Below are positions 1 to 9,636 of a stretch of 25,383 nucleotides of DNA, piece after piece. Position 1 is the first letter of the stretch. Each line of letters opens with the position of its first letter. The stretch is from NCBI GenBank assembly GCA_030698575.1, contig JAUYMQ010000571.1, positions 1 through 25,383 on the forward strand. The letters run 5' to 3'. This stretch comes from Deltaproteobacteria bacterium. GTDB lineage: Bacteria > JAUYMQ01. The translations under genes were made by a program, and so were the position numbers. The notes beneath the pieces were generated by a model. The model saw only the letters and a program-made list of their open reading frames with translations, ran no database searches and was not told where the DNA came from.

Positions 1-2
1 TG

Positions 3-965
3 GAGATCGTGAGCAAGCCGGACATGCGCAGCCACGAGGAGGCTGGAGAGTACCTGCGCAGCCTGCGATCCATCCTCATGTACCTTGACGTGTGCGACGG
101 GAACATGGAGGAAGGATCGATGCGCTGCGATGCAAACATCTCCGTCCGGAAGAGGGGCCAGACCGAACTCGGAACCAAGGTGGAGATCAAGAACCTGAAT
201 AGCTTCCGGAATGTCGAGCGCGCGATCACCTATGAGCGCGAGCGTCAGATCGACTGCGTGGAGCGCGGGGTGCGCATTGTGCAGGAAACGAGGCTCTGGG
301 AAGCCGAGCGGGGGATGACGCAGTCCATGCGGAGCAAGGAAGAAGCGCACGACTACCGATACTTTCCCGAGCCCGATCTCGTGCCGATCGTGATCAACCC
401 TGCCTGGATCGAAGAGATCCGCGGGACCCTCCCCGAACTTCCGCGCGCCCGGATGGAGCGGCTCGCGCGCGAACATCAGATTCCCGCCTACGACGCGAAA
501 GTGCTCACTGGAACCAGGGCGCTCGCCGACTACTTCGAGGCGGTGATCGCCGGGGGGGCCTCGCCGAAGGGCGCCTCGAACTGGATCAAGGACGAGCTTC
601 TCGGGCTCATCGAGGGAGACATCACGAAGAGCAGGGTCACCCCGGAAGCCCTGGCCGGACTGCTTGGGCTGATTGACGACGGCACAGTCTCCGGAAAGAT
701 CGCGAAGGGCGTCCTGGCGGAGATGGCCACCACCGGGCGCGGCGCGCGGGAGATCGTCGAAGCGCAGGGACTGGTGCAGCTCAGCGACGAGAAGGCTATC
801 ATTTCCATAGTCGATGAAGTCCTTGCCGCCCATCCCGGCGAGAGGCAGCGTTACCGGGACGGACAGACCAAGTTGCTCGGGCATTTCGTCGGACAGGTAA
901 TGAAGCGCACCCAGGGGAAGGCCAATCCCGCCCTCGTGAATAAACTTCTCAAGGAACGCCTCTGA
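3..965 (+). CDS. gatB: Aspartyl/glutamyl-tRNA(Asn/Gln) amidotransferase subunit B, 5'-truncated
   Basis: GatB is the kinase/tRNA-binding subunit of the GatCAB complex, which converts Glu-tRNA(Gln) and Asp-tRNA(Asn) to the amidated forms in the cytoplasm. The reading frame is open from the first bases of the window and starts inside the conserved EIVSKPDMRS segment, so the N-terminal part lies upstream. Visible landmarks are the RCDANISVR segment, the KVEIKNLNSFRNVERAI segment, and the EEAHDYRYFPEPDLVP signature. The helical GatB/YqeY tail domain follows, from about nucleotide 440 to the stop, ending in GQVMKRTQGKANPALVNKLL. The roughly 320 residues present are about two thirds of a normal GatB. 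A GTG at position 9 is only an internal Val codon. gatA and gatC would be expected upstream or elsewhere. The identification is secure. Confidence 0.97.
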   Translation, partial: EIVSKPDMRSHEEAGEYLRSLRSILMYLDVCDGNMEEGSMRCDANISVRKRGQTELGTKVEIKNLNSFRNVERAITYERERQIDCVERGVRIVQETRLWEAERGMTQSMRSKEEAHDYRYFPEPDLVPIVINPAWIEEIRGTLPELPRARMERLAREHQIPAYDAKVLTGTRALADYFEAVIAGGASPKGASNWIKDELLGLIEGDITKSRVTPEALAGLLGLIDDGTVSGKIAKGVLAEMATTGRGAREIVEAQGLVQLSDEKAIISIVDEVLAAHPGERQRYRDGQTKLLGHFVGQVMKRTQGKANPALVNKLLKERL

Positions 966-999
966 CCCCCGTCACTGCCCACGGTCGGAAGCCTGATCA

Positions 1000-3981
1000 A
1001 TGCCATTGAAAATGCAGATAACGGGTGGGCTCCTTTCCTCCCGGAAGCGCCTTCTTTCCCTGGCCGCGCTGACCGCCGCCATCGTGCTCGGCATCGGCGT
1101 CCTGTCCTACCTGCGTTTCGATCCTGAATACTTCCAGAGAATTGTCATTTCCCGGATGGAAAAACGCTTCAACCTTCGGGTCTCCCTCAGCCGCGCCGAA
1201 GTCGTGCTCTGGCCCTCACTCGGCCTCGAGCTTGAGAATCTCGAGGCGCGTCGCAAGGAGCCCGAGGAGAGCGAGCCCTTCCTCACGGTGAAGGCCGCCA
1301 GCCTCTATGTCCGCACCCTCCCGCTCTTCTGGGGGCGCTACGAGGTGTCGCGCATCCTGCTCGAGGCTCCCGACCTCCGCGTCACGCGCGGCCCCGAGGG
1401 GCGTTTCGACGTGGAGGATCTCCTCGAACCGACCGGAACGAAGGACGGGAAGAAGACCGAGGGGGTCGACGGCCGGCTCTTCGTGACCAAGACGGAGGTC
1501 CGTCGTGGCCGGCTGACGATCACCCAACGGAACGCGGCGGGGAAACTCCGGCGGACCCGGGTCGAGCCGCTCGATCTGGAGATCAAGGATCTGGCCTATG
1601 GCGGAGAGCCGGAGTTCAAGCTCACAGCGGTAATGGGCGAGCCGTCTCCCGGGGCGCACCTCCATCTGGAGGGCGGTGCGGGCCGGCTCGAGCGGGGCAA
1701 GCCCTTCGGCGAACTGCCGCTCGACCTGAAGCTGGAGGCCGACCGCTTTGACCTCGGGCCCATCCGCGGCTTTCTTCCCGAAAAGTGGCGGGGCCGGGTG
1801 CGGACGGGCGCGCTCACCTGCGATCTGTCGATTCATGGAAGGGTGAAAAAAGACCTGTCGGTGAAGGGAGACTTCCGCATCGAGAACGCCGACTTCGGCG
1901 ACCACTACGCCCTTCAGGGAGTGATCATCGGGAAGATCGACTGGCGCGGCGCGGAGGGCAAGTCGGGCGGGAAGGCCGATCTGCGCCTGGCCCCCGGCGT
2001 TTTCACGAAAGGGAGCATGCAGATCGACGGGCAGACCGACATCCGGGCGGACGTGACCAGCGGCGTGGAAGGTTTCGGCGCGAAGCTCAGGATCGACGCC
2101 ACCCGGGCCGCCTACCTCCAGGGGAGCGTCTTCGAGAAGCCGCCCGGGACACGCCTCGAGCTCGAGGGGGTTCTGTCGCGGGGAGCGAGCGGGCTGCGGG
2201 TGAGAGAGGCCGAGGGGAAGCTGGGAGACCTGCCCTTCACCGGCTCGGCCGACATCGGGCGCTCGGTGGCGCCGGGTCGCTCGACCCCCTACGATCTGCA
2301 CTTCTTCCCCGAGAAGGTCGAGCTTGCGACGCTCCAGGATTACGTCGAGGCGCTGGGGGCCTTCGCCCTCGACGGAGAAGCGGAGATTTCCAGGCTCGAC
2401 ATCATCCGCCGGCCGGAGGAGAGCCGGGAATACCAGGTGACGATCGACATGAAGCTTGGGGGTGTGTCGGCGACGATTCCACTCAGCGACGGGCGCGCCC
2501 ACACGGTTCGCGATCTCACCGCCGGCGTCGCGATCGTCCCGGGCCGGCTGATCTCCGAGGAAGCGCAGGGCGAGATCAATGGTGCGCCCGTCCACTTTAA
2601 AGCCGACGTGACGGAGTTCATGGCGATGATTGCGCCCGCCCGGGGCCGGCCGCGCGCCGACGTCCGGCTCGAGATCTGGAATGACGAGATCGATCTCGAC
2701 CGGCTGCTCCAGGCCGCCGCAGGCGCCTTGCGGTCGGGCGCTGTTCCGGCGCCCCGCGGCGCTGCGTTCGCGGCGCCTCCGGATACGCCCGAGCCGGGCG
2801 GCGAAAACCAGCCCGCACCCTCGCAGGCGGTGCCAGAATCACTGACCGTCGTGCCGGGACCGGAGATCACCGGCGGGAACGTGGACTTCCTCGAGCGCTT
2901 TTTTGTGAAAGAGAGCATTCTGCGCGCGGATTCCGCCATCTACGCCAGGCAAGCGCTCACCGGGCTGGTCTCGCGCTTCAACTACCACAATCCCGTGCTG
3001 CGCCTCGATGAGACCCGTTTCAAGGCCCACGAGGGCGAGTGGAGCGTCGACGGCACGGTCGCCCTCAATACGACGAACACCTTCGATCTTGGCGTCAAGG
3101 TGGCCCATGCGCGCGTGGAGTCGATCAGCCGCGCTTTCTCGGAGACGGAGCAGGAGCCCGCCATCTTCGGTATGCTGGACGGCGAGGGCGAGCTGCACGG
3201 CCAGGGGAAGGATCTCGAGGCCTGGGAAAAGACGCTCCGTGGAAAGGGGCGCATCACCGTCCGGGACGGGCGCCTTCCGGGTTTCAACATCTTCGAAACG
3301 GTGATCCGGGCGATCCTCGGGGTGTTTGCCAAAGTCATCCCTGTGGGCAAGCTCAGCGCGGTAAGCGGCGAGAACACCTTCGAGAGCTTCGAGCAGGACT
3401 TCCGGATCGAGGAGGGCCGCATCTGGAGTGATCCAATCGAGCTGACGACGATCGACTACGTGATGAAGGGCAAGGGAAGCGCGGGACTGGACCGCACGCT
3501 GGACTACCGGACGACCGTGCGGTTGACCGCCGAGGGGACGCAGAAGATGATCGCGCTCGCATCGCTTCCGATCCTGAGCGGGGCCTTTCAGGGGATCGCG
3601 CCGGTTCCCGTGCGCATCAAGGGGACGACAAGCAAGCCCGTGATCCTGCCGAACGCCTCGGTCATCTCCGTGGGCTCGGTGCAGGCGCTCCTGCAGGGGG
3701 TCGGTGAAAAAGCCATCGGTGGCGCCAGGGACGCCGTGCAAGGCATGGGGCGCATCCTCGGCGTCGGGAAGAACGGCAAGCGGCCGGAGAAAGACGTAGA
3801 AGCGGGAGTCGAGGGGGAGGGTGCCCCGCCGGAAGGCGCGACTGTGATCGGAACGGCGCCCGGAGGCGAGCCCGCGGAGGAACCGGTGGAGGAACCGGCG
3901 GAGGAACCTACCGCCGAGGAGAAGGACCCCGATCTCCTGGATCAGGGGCTGAAGCAGCTGGAGGGACTCTTCGGCCGGTGA
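1000..3981 (+). CDS. AsmA family envelope protein
   Basis: A 993-residue protein with one N-terminal membrane anchor (about residues 17-37, LSLAALTAAIVLGIGVLSYL). It is followed by a large beta-rich periplasmic region of the AsmA/TamB-like repeating type. The start of the mature part (DPEYFQRIVISRMEKRF, then repeated short strands on LEAPDLRV and GRFDVEDLL) is typical of the AsmA N-terminal domain. Around residues 746-765 is the family motif LRGKGRITVRDGRLPGFNI, followed by the AsmA C-terminal domain. Family members are thought to help move phospholipid between the two membranes or assist outer-membrane biogenesis. The C-terminus is an acidic, proline-rich tail with short EEP repeats. The chosen ATG has GGAAG about 9 nt upstream; a second ATG lies 12 nt inside. 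The gene starts 34 nt after gatB, so the two may be co-transcribed. The family call is secure but the exact substrate is unknown. Confidence 0.88.
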   Translation: MPLKMQITGGLLSSRKRLLSLAALTAAIVLGIGVLSYLRFDPEYFQRIVISRMEKRFNLRVSLSRAEVVLWPSLGLELENLEARRKEPEESEPFLTVKAASLYVRTLPLFWGRYEVSRILLEAPDLRVTRGPEGRFDVEDLLEPTGTKDGKKTEGVDGRLFVTKTEVRRGRLTITQRNAAGKLRRTRVEPLDLEIKDLAYGGEPEFKLTAVMGEPSPGAHLHLEGGAGRLERGKPFGELPLDLKLEADRFDLGPIRGFLPEKWRGRVRTGALTCDLSIHGRVKKDLSVKGDFRIENADFGDHYALQGVIIGKIDWRGAEGKSGGKADLRLAPGVFTKGSMQIDGQTDIRADVTSGVEGFGAKLRIDATRAAYLQGSVFEKPPGTRLELEGVLSRGASGLRVREAEGKLGDLPFTGSADIGRSVAPGRSTPYDLHFFPEKVELATLQDYVEALGAFALDGEAEISRLDIIRRPEESREYQVTIDMKLGGVSATIPLSDGRAHTVRDLTAGVAIVPGRLISEEAQGEINGAPVHFKADVTEFMAMIAPARGRPRADVRLEIWNDEIDLDRLLQAAAGALRSGAVPAPRGAAFAAPPDTPEPGGENQPAPSQAVPESLTVVPGPEITGGNVDFLERFFVKESILRADSAIYARQALTGLVSRFNYHNPVLRLDETRFKAHEGEWSVDGTVALNTTNTFDLGVKVAHARVESISRAFSETEQEPAIFGMLDGEGELHGQGKDLEAWEKTLRGKGRITVRDGRLPGFNIFETVIRAILGVFAKVIPVGKLSAVSGENTFESFEQDFRIEEGRIWSDPIELTTIDYVMKGKGSAGLDRTLDYRTTVRLTAEGTQKMIALASLPILSGAFQGIAPVPVRIKGTTSKPVILPNASVISVGSVQALLQGVGEKAIGGARDAVQGMGRILGVGKNGKRPEKDVEAGVEGEGAPPEGATVIGTAPGGEPAEEPVEEPAEEPTAEEKDPDLLDQGLKQLEGLFGR
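3874..3909 (+). repeat. Three tandem 12-bp units coding EEP repeats
   Basis: Three in-frame copies of a 12-base unit, GCGGAGGAACCG, with single-base differences (second copy GT at the start, third copy ending in T). They encode repeated Glu-Glu-Pro blocks in the acidic tail of the AsmA-family protein. Because the unit length is a multiple of three, copy number could change without frameshift. Confidence 0.8.
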
Positions 3982-4029
3982 GTCCTGCGGCCGCCCCGAA
4001 CCCTCCCGAATGAGGAGAAGGCGTAACCG

Positions 4030-5085
4030 ATGTCGAGCTTCAAGACGCTGGAGTGGGCCGGTGACGCGGTACTCCTGCTGGATCAGCGCAAGCTCCCGGC
4101 GGAGGAGGTCATGCTGGCCTGCCGGAGCGCCGAGGAGACCGCCCGTGCAATCGAGAACATGGTGGTGCGCGGCGCTCCCGCCATCGGGGTCTGCGCGGCG
4201 ATGGGCCTTGCGCTGGGCGCCAAGCAGATCAAATCGAACGACAGCGCAGCCTTCGCGAAGTCATTCGAGACGCTCTGTGCCCGCATGGCCCGCACGCGCC
4301 CGACGGCGGTCAACCTTTTCTGGGCGATCGATCGAATGAAGGCGCGCTTCGCGCGCGAGGAGAAGCGTCCTGTTTCCGAGATCCAAAACGCGCTGGAGGA
4401 AGAGGCGCTGGCCATCCACGCTGAGGACATCGCGGTCTGCCGCGCACTCGGTCGGGTGGGGGCGGAGGTCGTTCCCGACGGCGCGCGAATCCTGACCCAC
4501 TGCAACGCCGGAGCCCTGGCGACGGGCGGCTACGGCACGGCGCTTGGAGTCGTGCGCGCCGCGGTGGAGGCCGGAAAGCGCGTCCATGTGATCTCGAGCG
4601 AAACGCGTCCGTTCCTCCAGGGTGCGCGCCTGACCGTGTGGGAGCTCCAGAAGGACAAAATCCCCGTGACCCTCATCACGGACAGCATGGCCGGCCATCT
4701 CATGCAGCGGGGCGAGATCGATCTTGTCATCGTGGGCGCCGATCGCATCGCCGCCAACGGCGACGTAGCGAACAAGATCGGCACCTACACGCACGCGGTG
4801 CTGGCGAGGACCCACGACCTTCCCTTCTACGTGGCCGCGCCGCTCTCGACCATTGATCTCCGCACCCCCACCGGCGCGGGCATTCCGATCGAATCGCGCG
4901 ATCCCGAGGAGGTGACCCGGGCGGGCGCCAGCCGCATCGCTCCCGAAGGGACTCGCGCTCTTCACCCCGCCTTCGACGTCACGCCCGCGGCCTACGTCTC
5001 GGGCATTATCACCGAGATGGGACTCGCGCGGTCCCCCCTTGCGGATTCGATCCGCGATCTCTTTCGGGACCCCGGTTCGAAATGA
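4030..5085 (+). CDS. mtnA: S-methyl-5-thioribose-1-phosphate isomerase
   Basis: MtnA converts methylthioribose-1-phosphate to methylthioribulose-1-phosphate, an aldose-ketose isomerisation in the methionine salvage pathway. The 351-residue length matches the family. The sequence shows VVRGAPAIGVCAAMGLALG near residue 46 and the active-site loop LTHCNAGALATGGYGTALG with Cys158. It also has VIVGADRIAANGDVANKIGT with Asp238, and FYVAAPLSTIDLRTPTG. Cys158 and Asp238 lie two residues before the catalytic Cys160/Asp240 pair of the Bacillus enzyme. Related eIF-2B-like proteins lack this Cys-Asp combination. GAGGAGAAGG lies just upstream of the ATG. The stop overlaps the glnE start (ATGA), so the two are translationally coupled. 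No other methionine salvage gene is present in the window. Confidence 0.96.
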   Translation: MSSFKTLEWAGDAVLLLDQRKLPAEEVMLACRSAEETARAIENMVVRGAPAIGVCAAMGLALGAKQIKSNDSAAFAKSFETLCARMARTRPTAVNLFWAIDRMKARFAREEKRPVSEIQNALEEEALAIHAEDIAVCRALGRVGAEVVPDGARILTHCNAGALATGGYGTALGVVRAAVEAGKRVHVISSETRPFLQGARLTVWELQKDKIPVTLITDSMAGHLMQRGEIDLVIVGADRIAANGDVANKIGTYTHAVLARTHDLPFYVAAPLSTIDLRTPTGAGIPIESRDPEEVTRAGASRIAPEGTRALHPAFDVTPAAYVSGIITEMGLARSPLADSIRDLFRDPGSK

Positions 5086-8000
5086 GCAGCGAGGCCGCCG
5101 CCATGTCGCGTCCGATCCTTCTTGCGCTCGAGAGCGGGGATCGGGAGGCGGCGCGAAAGGCGCTGGAGAACGCCGGCTTCCGCCGCCCAGGCGAGACCCT
5201 GGAGCATCTTCTCGCGCTCCGTGAAAACGATTCACTTCGCGCCCACGCGGAGGACACCCTCGTCGCCGCCCTCGGCGCCGCAGATCCCGCCGCGGTCCTG
5301 CTTGGCCTCCGCCGTTACGCCGAGGCCTGCCGCACCCGCCTCGGCCGCGCCTTTTCCTTCGAGCCTGGGAAACTCCGCCTGCTCGTCCCCGTTCTGGGGG
5401 CAAGTCGCTTTCTGACGCAATCCCTCGAGAACCATCCGGAGGATCTGGACGATCTTGCCGCATCGCCCTGGCTTGATCGCGAGGTAACCGCCGATGCCCT
5501 GCGCGAGGCAATTCGGGCGGAATGGGAGCACGCCGCTCCACGGGACGGCGGTGAGGCGCCGATCGAATCACTCCAGCGTGTGCTGCGACTCGTCCGCGCC
5601 CGCGAGATGCTTCGCATCGCCGCGCGGGATCTGACGGGGCGCGGTGACGTCGTGACGATCATGCGGGAGCTGACACTTCTAGCCGAGTGCACGCTCGATG
5701 AAGCAGTCAGGGGTTGCGAGGCGCAGCTCCGCCGCCGCTATGGGATTCCCTGGGTCGAGACCATGGGGGGCGACCGGGTGCCGGGGGAGTTTGTGGTCAT
5801 CGGCATGGGCAAGCTTGGCGCCCGTGAGCTGAACTTCAGCTCGGACGTGGATCTCATCTACGCCTACAGCTCCAGCAAGGGGGAGACGGCGGGCGGCGAG
5901 GGCGGCGAGCGCATCGGCGTGCATGCCTACTACGTGAAGCTTTCGGAACTGGTGACGAGGGCGATGGGCGAGCTGACACAGGACGGTTTCGTTTTCCGCG
6001 TCGATCTCAATCTTCGTCCGGACGGCAGCAAGGGGCAGCTGGCGAACTCGCTCATGGCTTACGAGGTGTACTACGCCTCCTGGGGGGAGACCTGGGAGCG
6101 ATCGGCGCTGCTGCGGGCGCGACCGGTGGCCGGGAATATGCGGCTGGGAGAGGAGTTCCTTCGTGTGATTGCGCCCATCGTCTATCGCAAGACCCTCGAT
6201 ATGGGAATGCTCGAGGACATGCGGCAGATGAAACAGAGAATCGACGCCCAGTCGAGGCGAACGCGCGAGGGCGCCTGGAACGTGAAACTCGGTGAGGGGG
6301 GGATTCGCGAGATCGAATTCCTGGTGAACGCCCTGCAGCTCGTCCACGCCGGCCGCAACACCGATCTCCGCGTCACCGAAACACTGCTGTGCCTGGAGCG
6401 ACTGCATGCGGCCGGCCTCTTGAGCGGCGAGGAGGCCCAGGATCTCGCCGAGGCCTACCGCTTCTACCGCAATCTTGAACACCGGATCCAGATGCTGGAA
6501 GACAGGCAGACCCATCTTCTGACTGCGCGCGGCGAGGATCGCGATCGCATAGCCCGCGCCATGGGCTTCTTCGGGAGGGGATGCGCCGCCGACGAGTCGG
6601 GCTTCGACGAAACGCTGGGGCGCCACCGCCAGAAGGTGTCCGGATCCTTCCGTCGCATTCTGGCCTCCCGGGAGTCCGAGGCAGAGGAGGAGGCGGTGAG
6701 CCCCGCGCTCCGCGATATTGTCGAACTGAAACTTCCGGCTGCGGAGGACGCGGCGCGTCTGGCTATGGCGGGTTTCGAGGATCCGGAGACCGCGGCCGAC
6801 CGTCTCGTCTGGTTGCGCGACCCGCCTGTGGAGGCGGGGCTCTCGGTGCGCAGCAGGCGGCACCTTCGTCGTCATGCGCCCGCTTTCCTGCAGGCAATTC
6901 TCAAATCGCCCGATCCTGATCGCGCCCTGGCCCATCTGGAGCGGTTCTTCCATTCGACCCAGGCGCGCTACACGCTTTTCACCGTGCTCGCCGCGCACCG
7001 TGAGACGCTGCGCGTCCTGATCCGGCTGTTCGGCATGAGCGACTATCTTTCCGACGCTTTCATCCAGCACCCCGAACTGCTTGATTCGCTCGTGCTCTCG
7101 AGCTACGCGACGGTCAAGAAGAGCCGTGCAGAGACCGAGGCCGAACTCTGGGGAGCGCTGAAGGACGTCGACAGCCTCGAGGAGCGGCTCGACGTGCTTC
7201 GCCGCTTCAAGCGCGGCGAGAACCTGCGCATCGCCTTCAACGATCTTTCTGGAACTCTCTCGCGGCCCCAGGTGAGCGCCCAGCTCTCCGATCTGGCCGA
7301 CGCTTGCCTGGCGGCTGCGCTGCGCCTGGGGCGGGAGGAACTGGACGAGCGCTTCGGCGCCCCCACCGCTGCGGGACGGCCGGGAGAGCCGGCGCGCTTT
7401 GCGCTTCTCGGCCTCGGTAAGCTCGGGGGACGGGAGATCGACTACCTGAGCGACCTCGACATCATCTTTGTGTTCGATCCCAGCGGAGAGACAAGCGGCG
7501 GCGCACGCGGCCGGCGCATCACGAACTTCGAATACTTCATTAAGCTCGGTCAGCGCATCATCTCCTTCATGACGCTGAAGACCGCAGAGGGTGCGCTGTA
7601 TGAAGTCGACACGCGGCTCCGTCCTTCGGGCAACGCGGGCGCCCTGGTGACCTCCCTCGAGGGCTTCGAGCACTACCATAAATCCTCGGCCAAGCTCTGG
7701 GAACGCCAGGCGCTCATCAAGGCGAGGTTCGTCGCCGGCGACGCCGCGCTGGGAGAGCGTCTGGAGGAACTGGCCCGCGCTTTCGCCTTCGACGGGCGGT
7801 GGAGGCCGGAGGACCGGCAGGAGATCGCGCGGATCCGCCAGCGGATGGAAAAGGAGATCGCGCGCGAGAAGCCCGGCCACTACAACATGAAGACCGGGCG
7901 GGGCGGCCTGGTGGACGTGGAGTTCGTGGTGCAGGCGCTCCAGCTCGAGCACGCACGCGATGGTCGCGCGATGCAGACGCAGAACACCGTGGCCGCGCTC

Positions 8001-8276
8001 GGCGCTCTCCAGCGCGCCGGGCGGCTGTCGGAAGCGGAAGCGCGCGATCTCGAAGAGGGGTACGTTTTCCTCCGGACGCTCGAAGATCGGCTGCGACTGC
8101 TGCACAACCGCTCGACCAGCGCGCTGGGGACAGGGGGGGCCGACCTGGAGAAGCTCGCGAGGCGGTTGGGCTTCGAGGCCGGGGGCGGGAAGACGGCCGG
8201 TGAGGTGCTCCTCGAGTCCTACCAGCTCCGGACCGAGCGGATCCGGGCGATTTACAGCCGCGTCTTCGAGGACTGA
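5082..8276 (+). CDS. glnE: Bifunctional glutamine synthetase adenylyltransferase / adenylyl-removing enzyme
   Basis: GlnE attaches AMP to, and removes it from, glutamine synthetase in response to PII signalling, linking enzyme activity to nitrogen status. At 1064 residues it is a full two-module protein, somewhat longer than the roughly 950-residue enterobacterial form. The first nucleotidyltransferase motif is [18 protein letters not shown] (residues 241-258, metal-binding Asp255/Asp257), the adenylyl-removing half. The second is [19 protein letters not shown] (from residue 777, Asp791/Asp793), the adenylylating half. Both are followed by the conserved [10 protein letters not shown] or [10 protein letters not shown] segment. 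Both catalytic carboxylate pairs are intact, so both activities are expected. The start used here overlaps the mtnA stop by four bases; an in-frame ATG at 5103 is an alternative. The partner glnA and PII gene are not in the window. Confidence 0.97.
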   Translation: MSSEAAAMSRPILLALESGDREAARKALENAGFRRPGETLEHLLALRENDSLRAHAEDTLVAALGAADPAAVLLGLRRYAEACRTRLGRAFSFEPGKLRLLVPVLGASRFLTQSLENHPEDLDDLAASPWLDREVTADALREAIRAEWEHAAPRDGGEAPIESLQRVLRLVRAREMLRIAARDLTGRGDVVTIMRELTLLAECTLDEAVRGCEAQLRRRYGIPWVETMGGDRVPGEFVVIGMGKLGARELNFSSDVDLIYAYSSSKGETAGGEGGERIGVHAYYVKLSELVTRAMGELTQDGFVFRVDLNLRPDGSKGQLANSLMAYEVYYASWGETWERSALLRARPVAGNMRLGEEFLRVIAPIVYRKTLDMGMLEDMRQMKQRIDAQSRRTREGAWNVKLGEGGIREIEFLVNALQLVHAGRNTDLRVTETLLCLERLHAAGLLSGEEAQDLAEAYRFYRNLEHRIQMLEDRQTHLLTARGEDRDRIARAMGFFGRGCAADESGFDETLGRHRQKVSGSFRRILASRESEAEEEAVSPALRDIVELKLPAAEDAARLAMAGFEDPETAADRLVWLRDPPVEAGLSVRSRRHLRRHAPAFLQAILKSPDPDRALAHLERFFHSTQARYTLFTVLAAHRETLRVLIRLFGMSDYLSDAFIQHPELLDSLVLSSYATVKKSRAETEAELWGALKDVDSLEERLDVLRRFKRGENLRIAFNDLSGTLSRPQVSAQLSDLADACLAAALRLGREELDERFGAPTAAGRPGEPARFALLGLGKLGGREIDYLSDLDIIFVFDPSGETSGGARGRRITNFEYFIKLGQRIISFMTLKTAEGALYEVDTRLRPSGNAGALVTSLEGFEHYHKSSAKLWERQALIKARFVAGDAALGERLEELARAFAFDGRWRPEDRQEIARIRQRMEKEIAREKPGHYNMKTGRGGLVDVEFVVQALQLEHARDGRAMQTQNTVAALGALQRAGRLSEAEARDLEEGYVFLRTLEDRLRLLHNRSTSALGTGGADLEKLARRLGFEAGGGKTAGEVLLESYQLRTERIRAIYSRVFED

Positions 8277-8479
8277 GGCGTCCTGCGGGCGCCGCCACAC
8301 CGGTTGCCCCCGGCGACGGGTCCCGGTATGGGCTGCGCTCCGGCTTTCGTGTACCCTCCCCCTTTGTCGGCAAACGCCGGGACGGGTGCTCACGCCCGGG
8401 CCCGAAGGGGCCGTTAAGCTGCAAAAGAATTCATACGGCGGGCGCGCGGGGCCGTGCCCGGCGACCAGGGGAGATCGCG
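8277..8479 (+). other. GC-rich glnE-ilvE spacer with small hairpins
   Basis: A 203-nt spacer with no coding frame that I can support. The second half holds two small fold-backs, GGGTG/CGCCC around 8385-8398 and GGCCC/GGGCC around 8399-8412. They are followed by an A-rich stretch (GCAAAAGAATTC) just upstream of the ilvE ribosome binding site. It could hold an ilvE promoter or leader, but I see no convincing -35/-10 pair, leader peptide with Ile/Val/Leu codons, or known riboswitch core. Confidence 0.4.
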
Positions 8480-9397
8480 GTGGTCGAGAAGGTCCGGAAG
8501 ATCTGGATGGACGGAAAGCTGGTGGACTGGGAAGCGGCGCAGGTGCATGTGCTGACGCACACGCTTCACTACGGCATGGGCGTGTTCGAGGGGATACGCT
8601 GCTACCGCACCGAGGACGGGCAGTCGGCGGTGTTCCGGCTGAAGGAGCACGTTGATCGGCTCTTCGACTCGGCTCATATCGTGCAGATGACCCTTCCATC
8701 GACACGCGAGGACGTCGCGTCGGCTGTCCTCGAGACGCTGCGCGCGAACGACATGCGTGAGGGGTACATCCGGCCCCTCGCGTTCATCGGCGAGGGCGCC
8801 ATGGGCCTCTACGCCACCGACAATCCCGTGCATCTGACGATTGTGGCCTGGCCCTGGGGGACCTACCTCGGCGAGGAGGGGCTCCGCAACGGCATCCGGG
8901 CGAAGATCAGCTCCTTCACGCGCCATCACGTGAACGTGGCCATGACGAAGGCGAAGGTCTGCGGCTACTACGTGAACAGCATCATGGCCAAGCGGGAGGC
9001 CATGGCGGAAGGTTACGACGAGGCGATCATGCTCGACGCCGATGGTTTCGTGGCCGAGGCGAGCGGCGAGAACCTCTTCATGGTCCGCGACGGCGGTCTC
9101 TTCACGCCGCCTCTGACGAGCGTGCTGCCGGGAATCACCCGCCATGCGATCATGCGCATCGCCCGCGACAAGGGAATCCCCCTTGAAGAGCGGCGCTTCT
9201 CGCGCGACGAGCTGTACACCGCCGACGAGGCTTTCCTGACCGGCACCGCCGCGGAGGTGACGCCCATCCGGGAGGTGGACCGGCGGCGCGTCGGAGAGGG
9301 AACCCGGGGGCCGGTGACCCACCTGCTTCAGGACGCCTTCTTCAATATCGTCAAGGGGAAGGACGCAAAGTATGAGGAGTGGCTGACCCGGTTCTGA
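8480..9397 (+). CDS. ilvE: Branched-chain amino acid aminotransferase
   Basis: A PLP-dependent fold-type IV transaminase that interconverts Val, Leu and Ile with their 2-oxo acids using glutamate. The 305-residue length is normal. The N-terminal block [20 protein letters not shown] and [16 protein letters not shown] are typical. The PLP-binding lysine is Lys159 in [16 protein letters not shown], the same number as in the E. coli enzyme. [13 protein letters not shown] and [10 protein letters not shown] (residues 255-264) bind the cofactor phosphate and complete the signature. A GTG start at 8480 is preferred because it has GGGGAG about 8 nt upstream and gives the family N-terminus; the first ATG at 8507 would remove conserved residues. 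The gene sits 203 nt after glnE and is followed by a strong hairpin. D-amino-acid transaminase is less likely given the N-terminal and [10 protein letters not shown] motifs. Confidence 0.95.
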   Translation: MVEKVRKIWMDGKLVDWEAAQVHVLTHTLHYGMGVFEGIRCYRTEDGQSAVFRLKEHVDRLFDSAHIVQMTLPSTREDVASAVLETLRANDMREGYIRPLAFIGEGAMGLYATDNPVHLTIVAWPWGTYLGEEGLRNGIRAKISSFTRHHVNVAMTKAKVCGYYVNSIMAKREAMAEGYDEAIMLDADGFVAEASGENLFMVRDGGLFTPPLTSVLPGITRHAIMRIARDKGIPLEERRFSRDELYTADEAFLTGTAAEVTPIREVDRRRVGEGTRGPVTHLLQDAFFNIVKGKDAKYEEWLTRF

Positions 9398-9432
9398 CCC
9401 GCCGGGGCACCGCAGCGCCGCCTGGAAACGAC

Positions 9433-9458
9433 ACGAGCCGGACTTGCGTCCGGCTCGT
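9433..9458 (+). terminator. Perfect 11-bp hairpin after ilvE
   Basis: ACGAGCCGGAC at 9433-9443 pairs exactly with GTCCGGCTCGT at 9448-9458 across a TTGC tetraloop, 36 nt past the ilvE stop. It is followed by only a weak T run (TCGCGTT). Position and perfection suggest transcription termination or 3' end protection for the ilvE transcript. Confidence 0.7.
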
Positions 9459-9480
9459 TCGCGTTGACCCCAACGAGAAA

Positions 9481-9508
9481 CCCGGGACGGAGAGGGGGCC
9501 GTCCCGGG
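9481..9508 (+). terminator. Second perfect 10-bp hairpin downstream of ilvE
   Basis: CCCGGGACGG (9481-9490) pairs exactly with CCGTCCCGGG (9499-9508) around an 8-nt loop AGAGGGGG. There is no T tract on the plus side. The left flank CAACGAGAAA gives TTTCTCGTTG on the minus strand, so it might also stop transcripts coming from the SGNH gene. It may be a back-up or bidirectional terminator, or part of a small structured RNA. Confidence 0.5.
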
Positions 9509-9615
9509 CCTCGGGCCGATATCCTGCGCCACGGAAAAGCAGGACGTTCGGCTACGGTCACTGCGCTTGGTTCACTGCACTGCGTTTCAAACGTTCATCA
9601 AGGAGGTTGTTAACC

Positions 9616-9636
9616 ATGTTACGTGCAGGAGAATAG
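9616..9636 (+). other. Six-codon ORF (MLRAGE) with strong Shine-Dalgarno sequence
   Basis: AAGGAGG at 9600-9606 lies 9 nt upstream of an ATG that opens a frame of only six codons, MLRAGE, before TAG. The spacer GGTTGTTAACC is a small dyad (GGTT/AACC). The Shine-Dalgarno match is better than that of most real genes in the window. The ORF lies after the ilvE hairpins and would need its own promoter; none is clear (TTGGTT or TTCACT near 9568 are weak -35 candidates). It could be a translated micro-ORF, the start of a decayed gene, a leader peptide without its downstream gene, or chance. Confidence 0.3.

Noticed and set aside
9-965. A complete gene starting at the GTG at position 9
   Set aside because: The codons before it (from position 3) continue the conserved GatB sequence, so this is a Val codon inside a gene truncated by the window edge.
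3874-3909. A CRISPR-like or mobile repeat
   Set aside because: The three 12-bp units have no spacers and lie in frame inside the AsmA-family coding sequence.
8277-8479. An ilv-type attenuator leader peptide or tRNA in the glnE-ilvE spacer
   Set aside because: No short frame rich in Ile, Val or Leu codons with a ribosome binding site, and no cloverleaf-like pattern, could be found.
5679-8705. A 1008-codon open frame on the minus strand opposite glnE and ilvE
   Set aside because: Long antisense frames are expected in GC-rich coding DNA; the protein is Arg/Pro-rich without a recognisable domain, while the plus strand encodes clear GlnE and IlvE.
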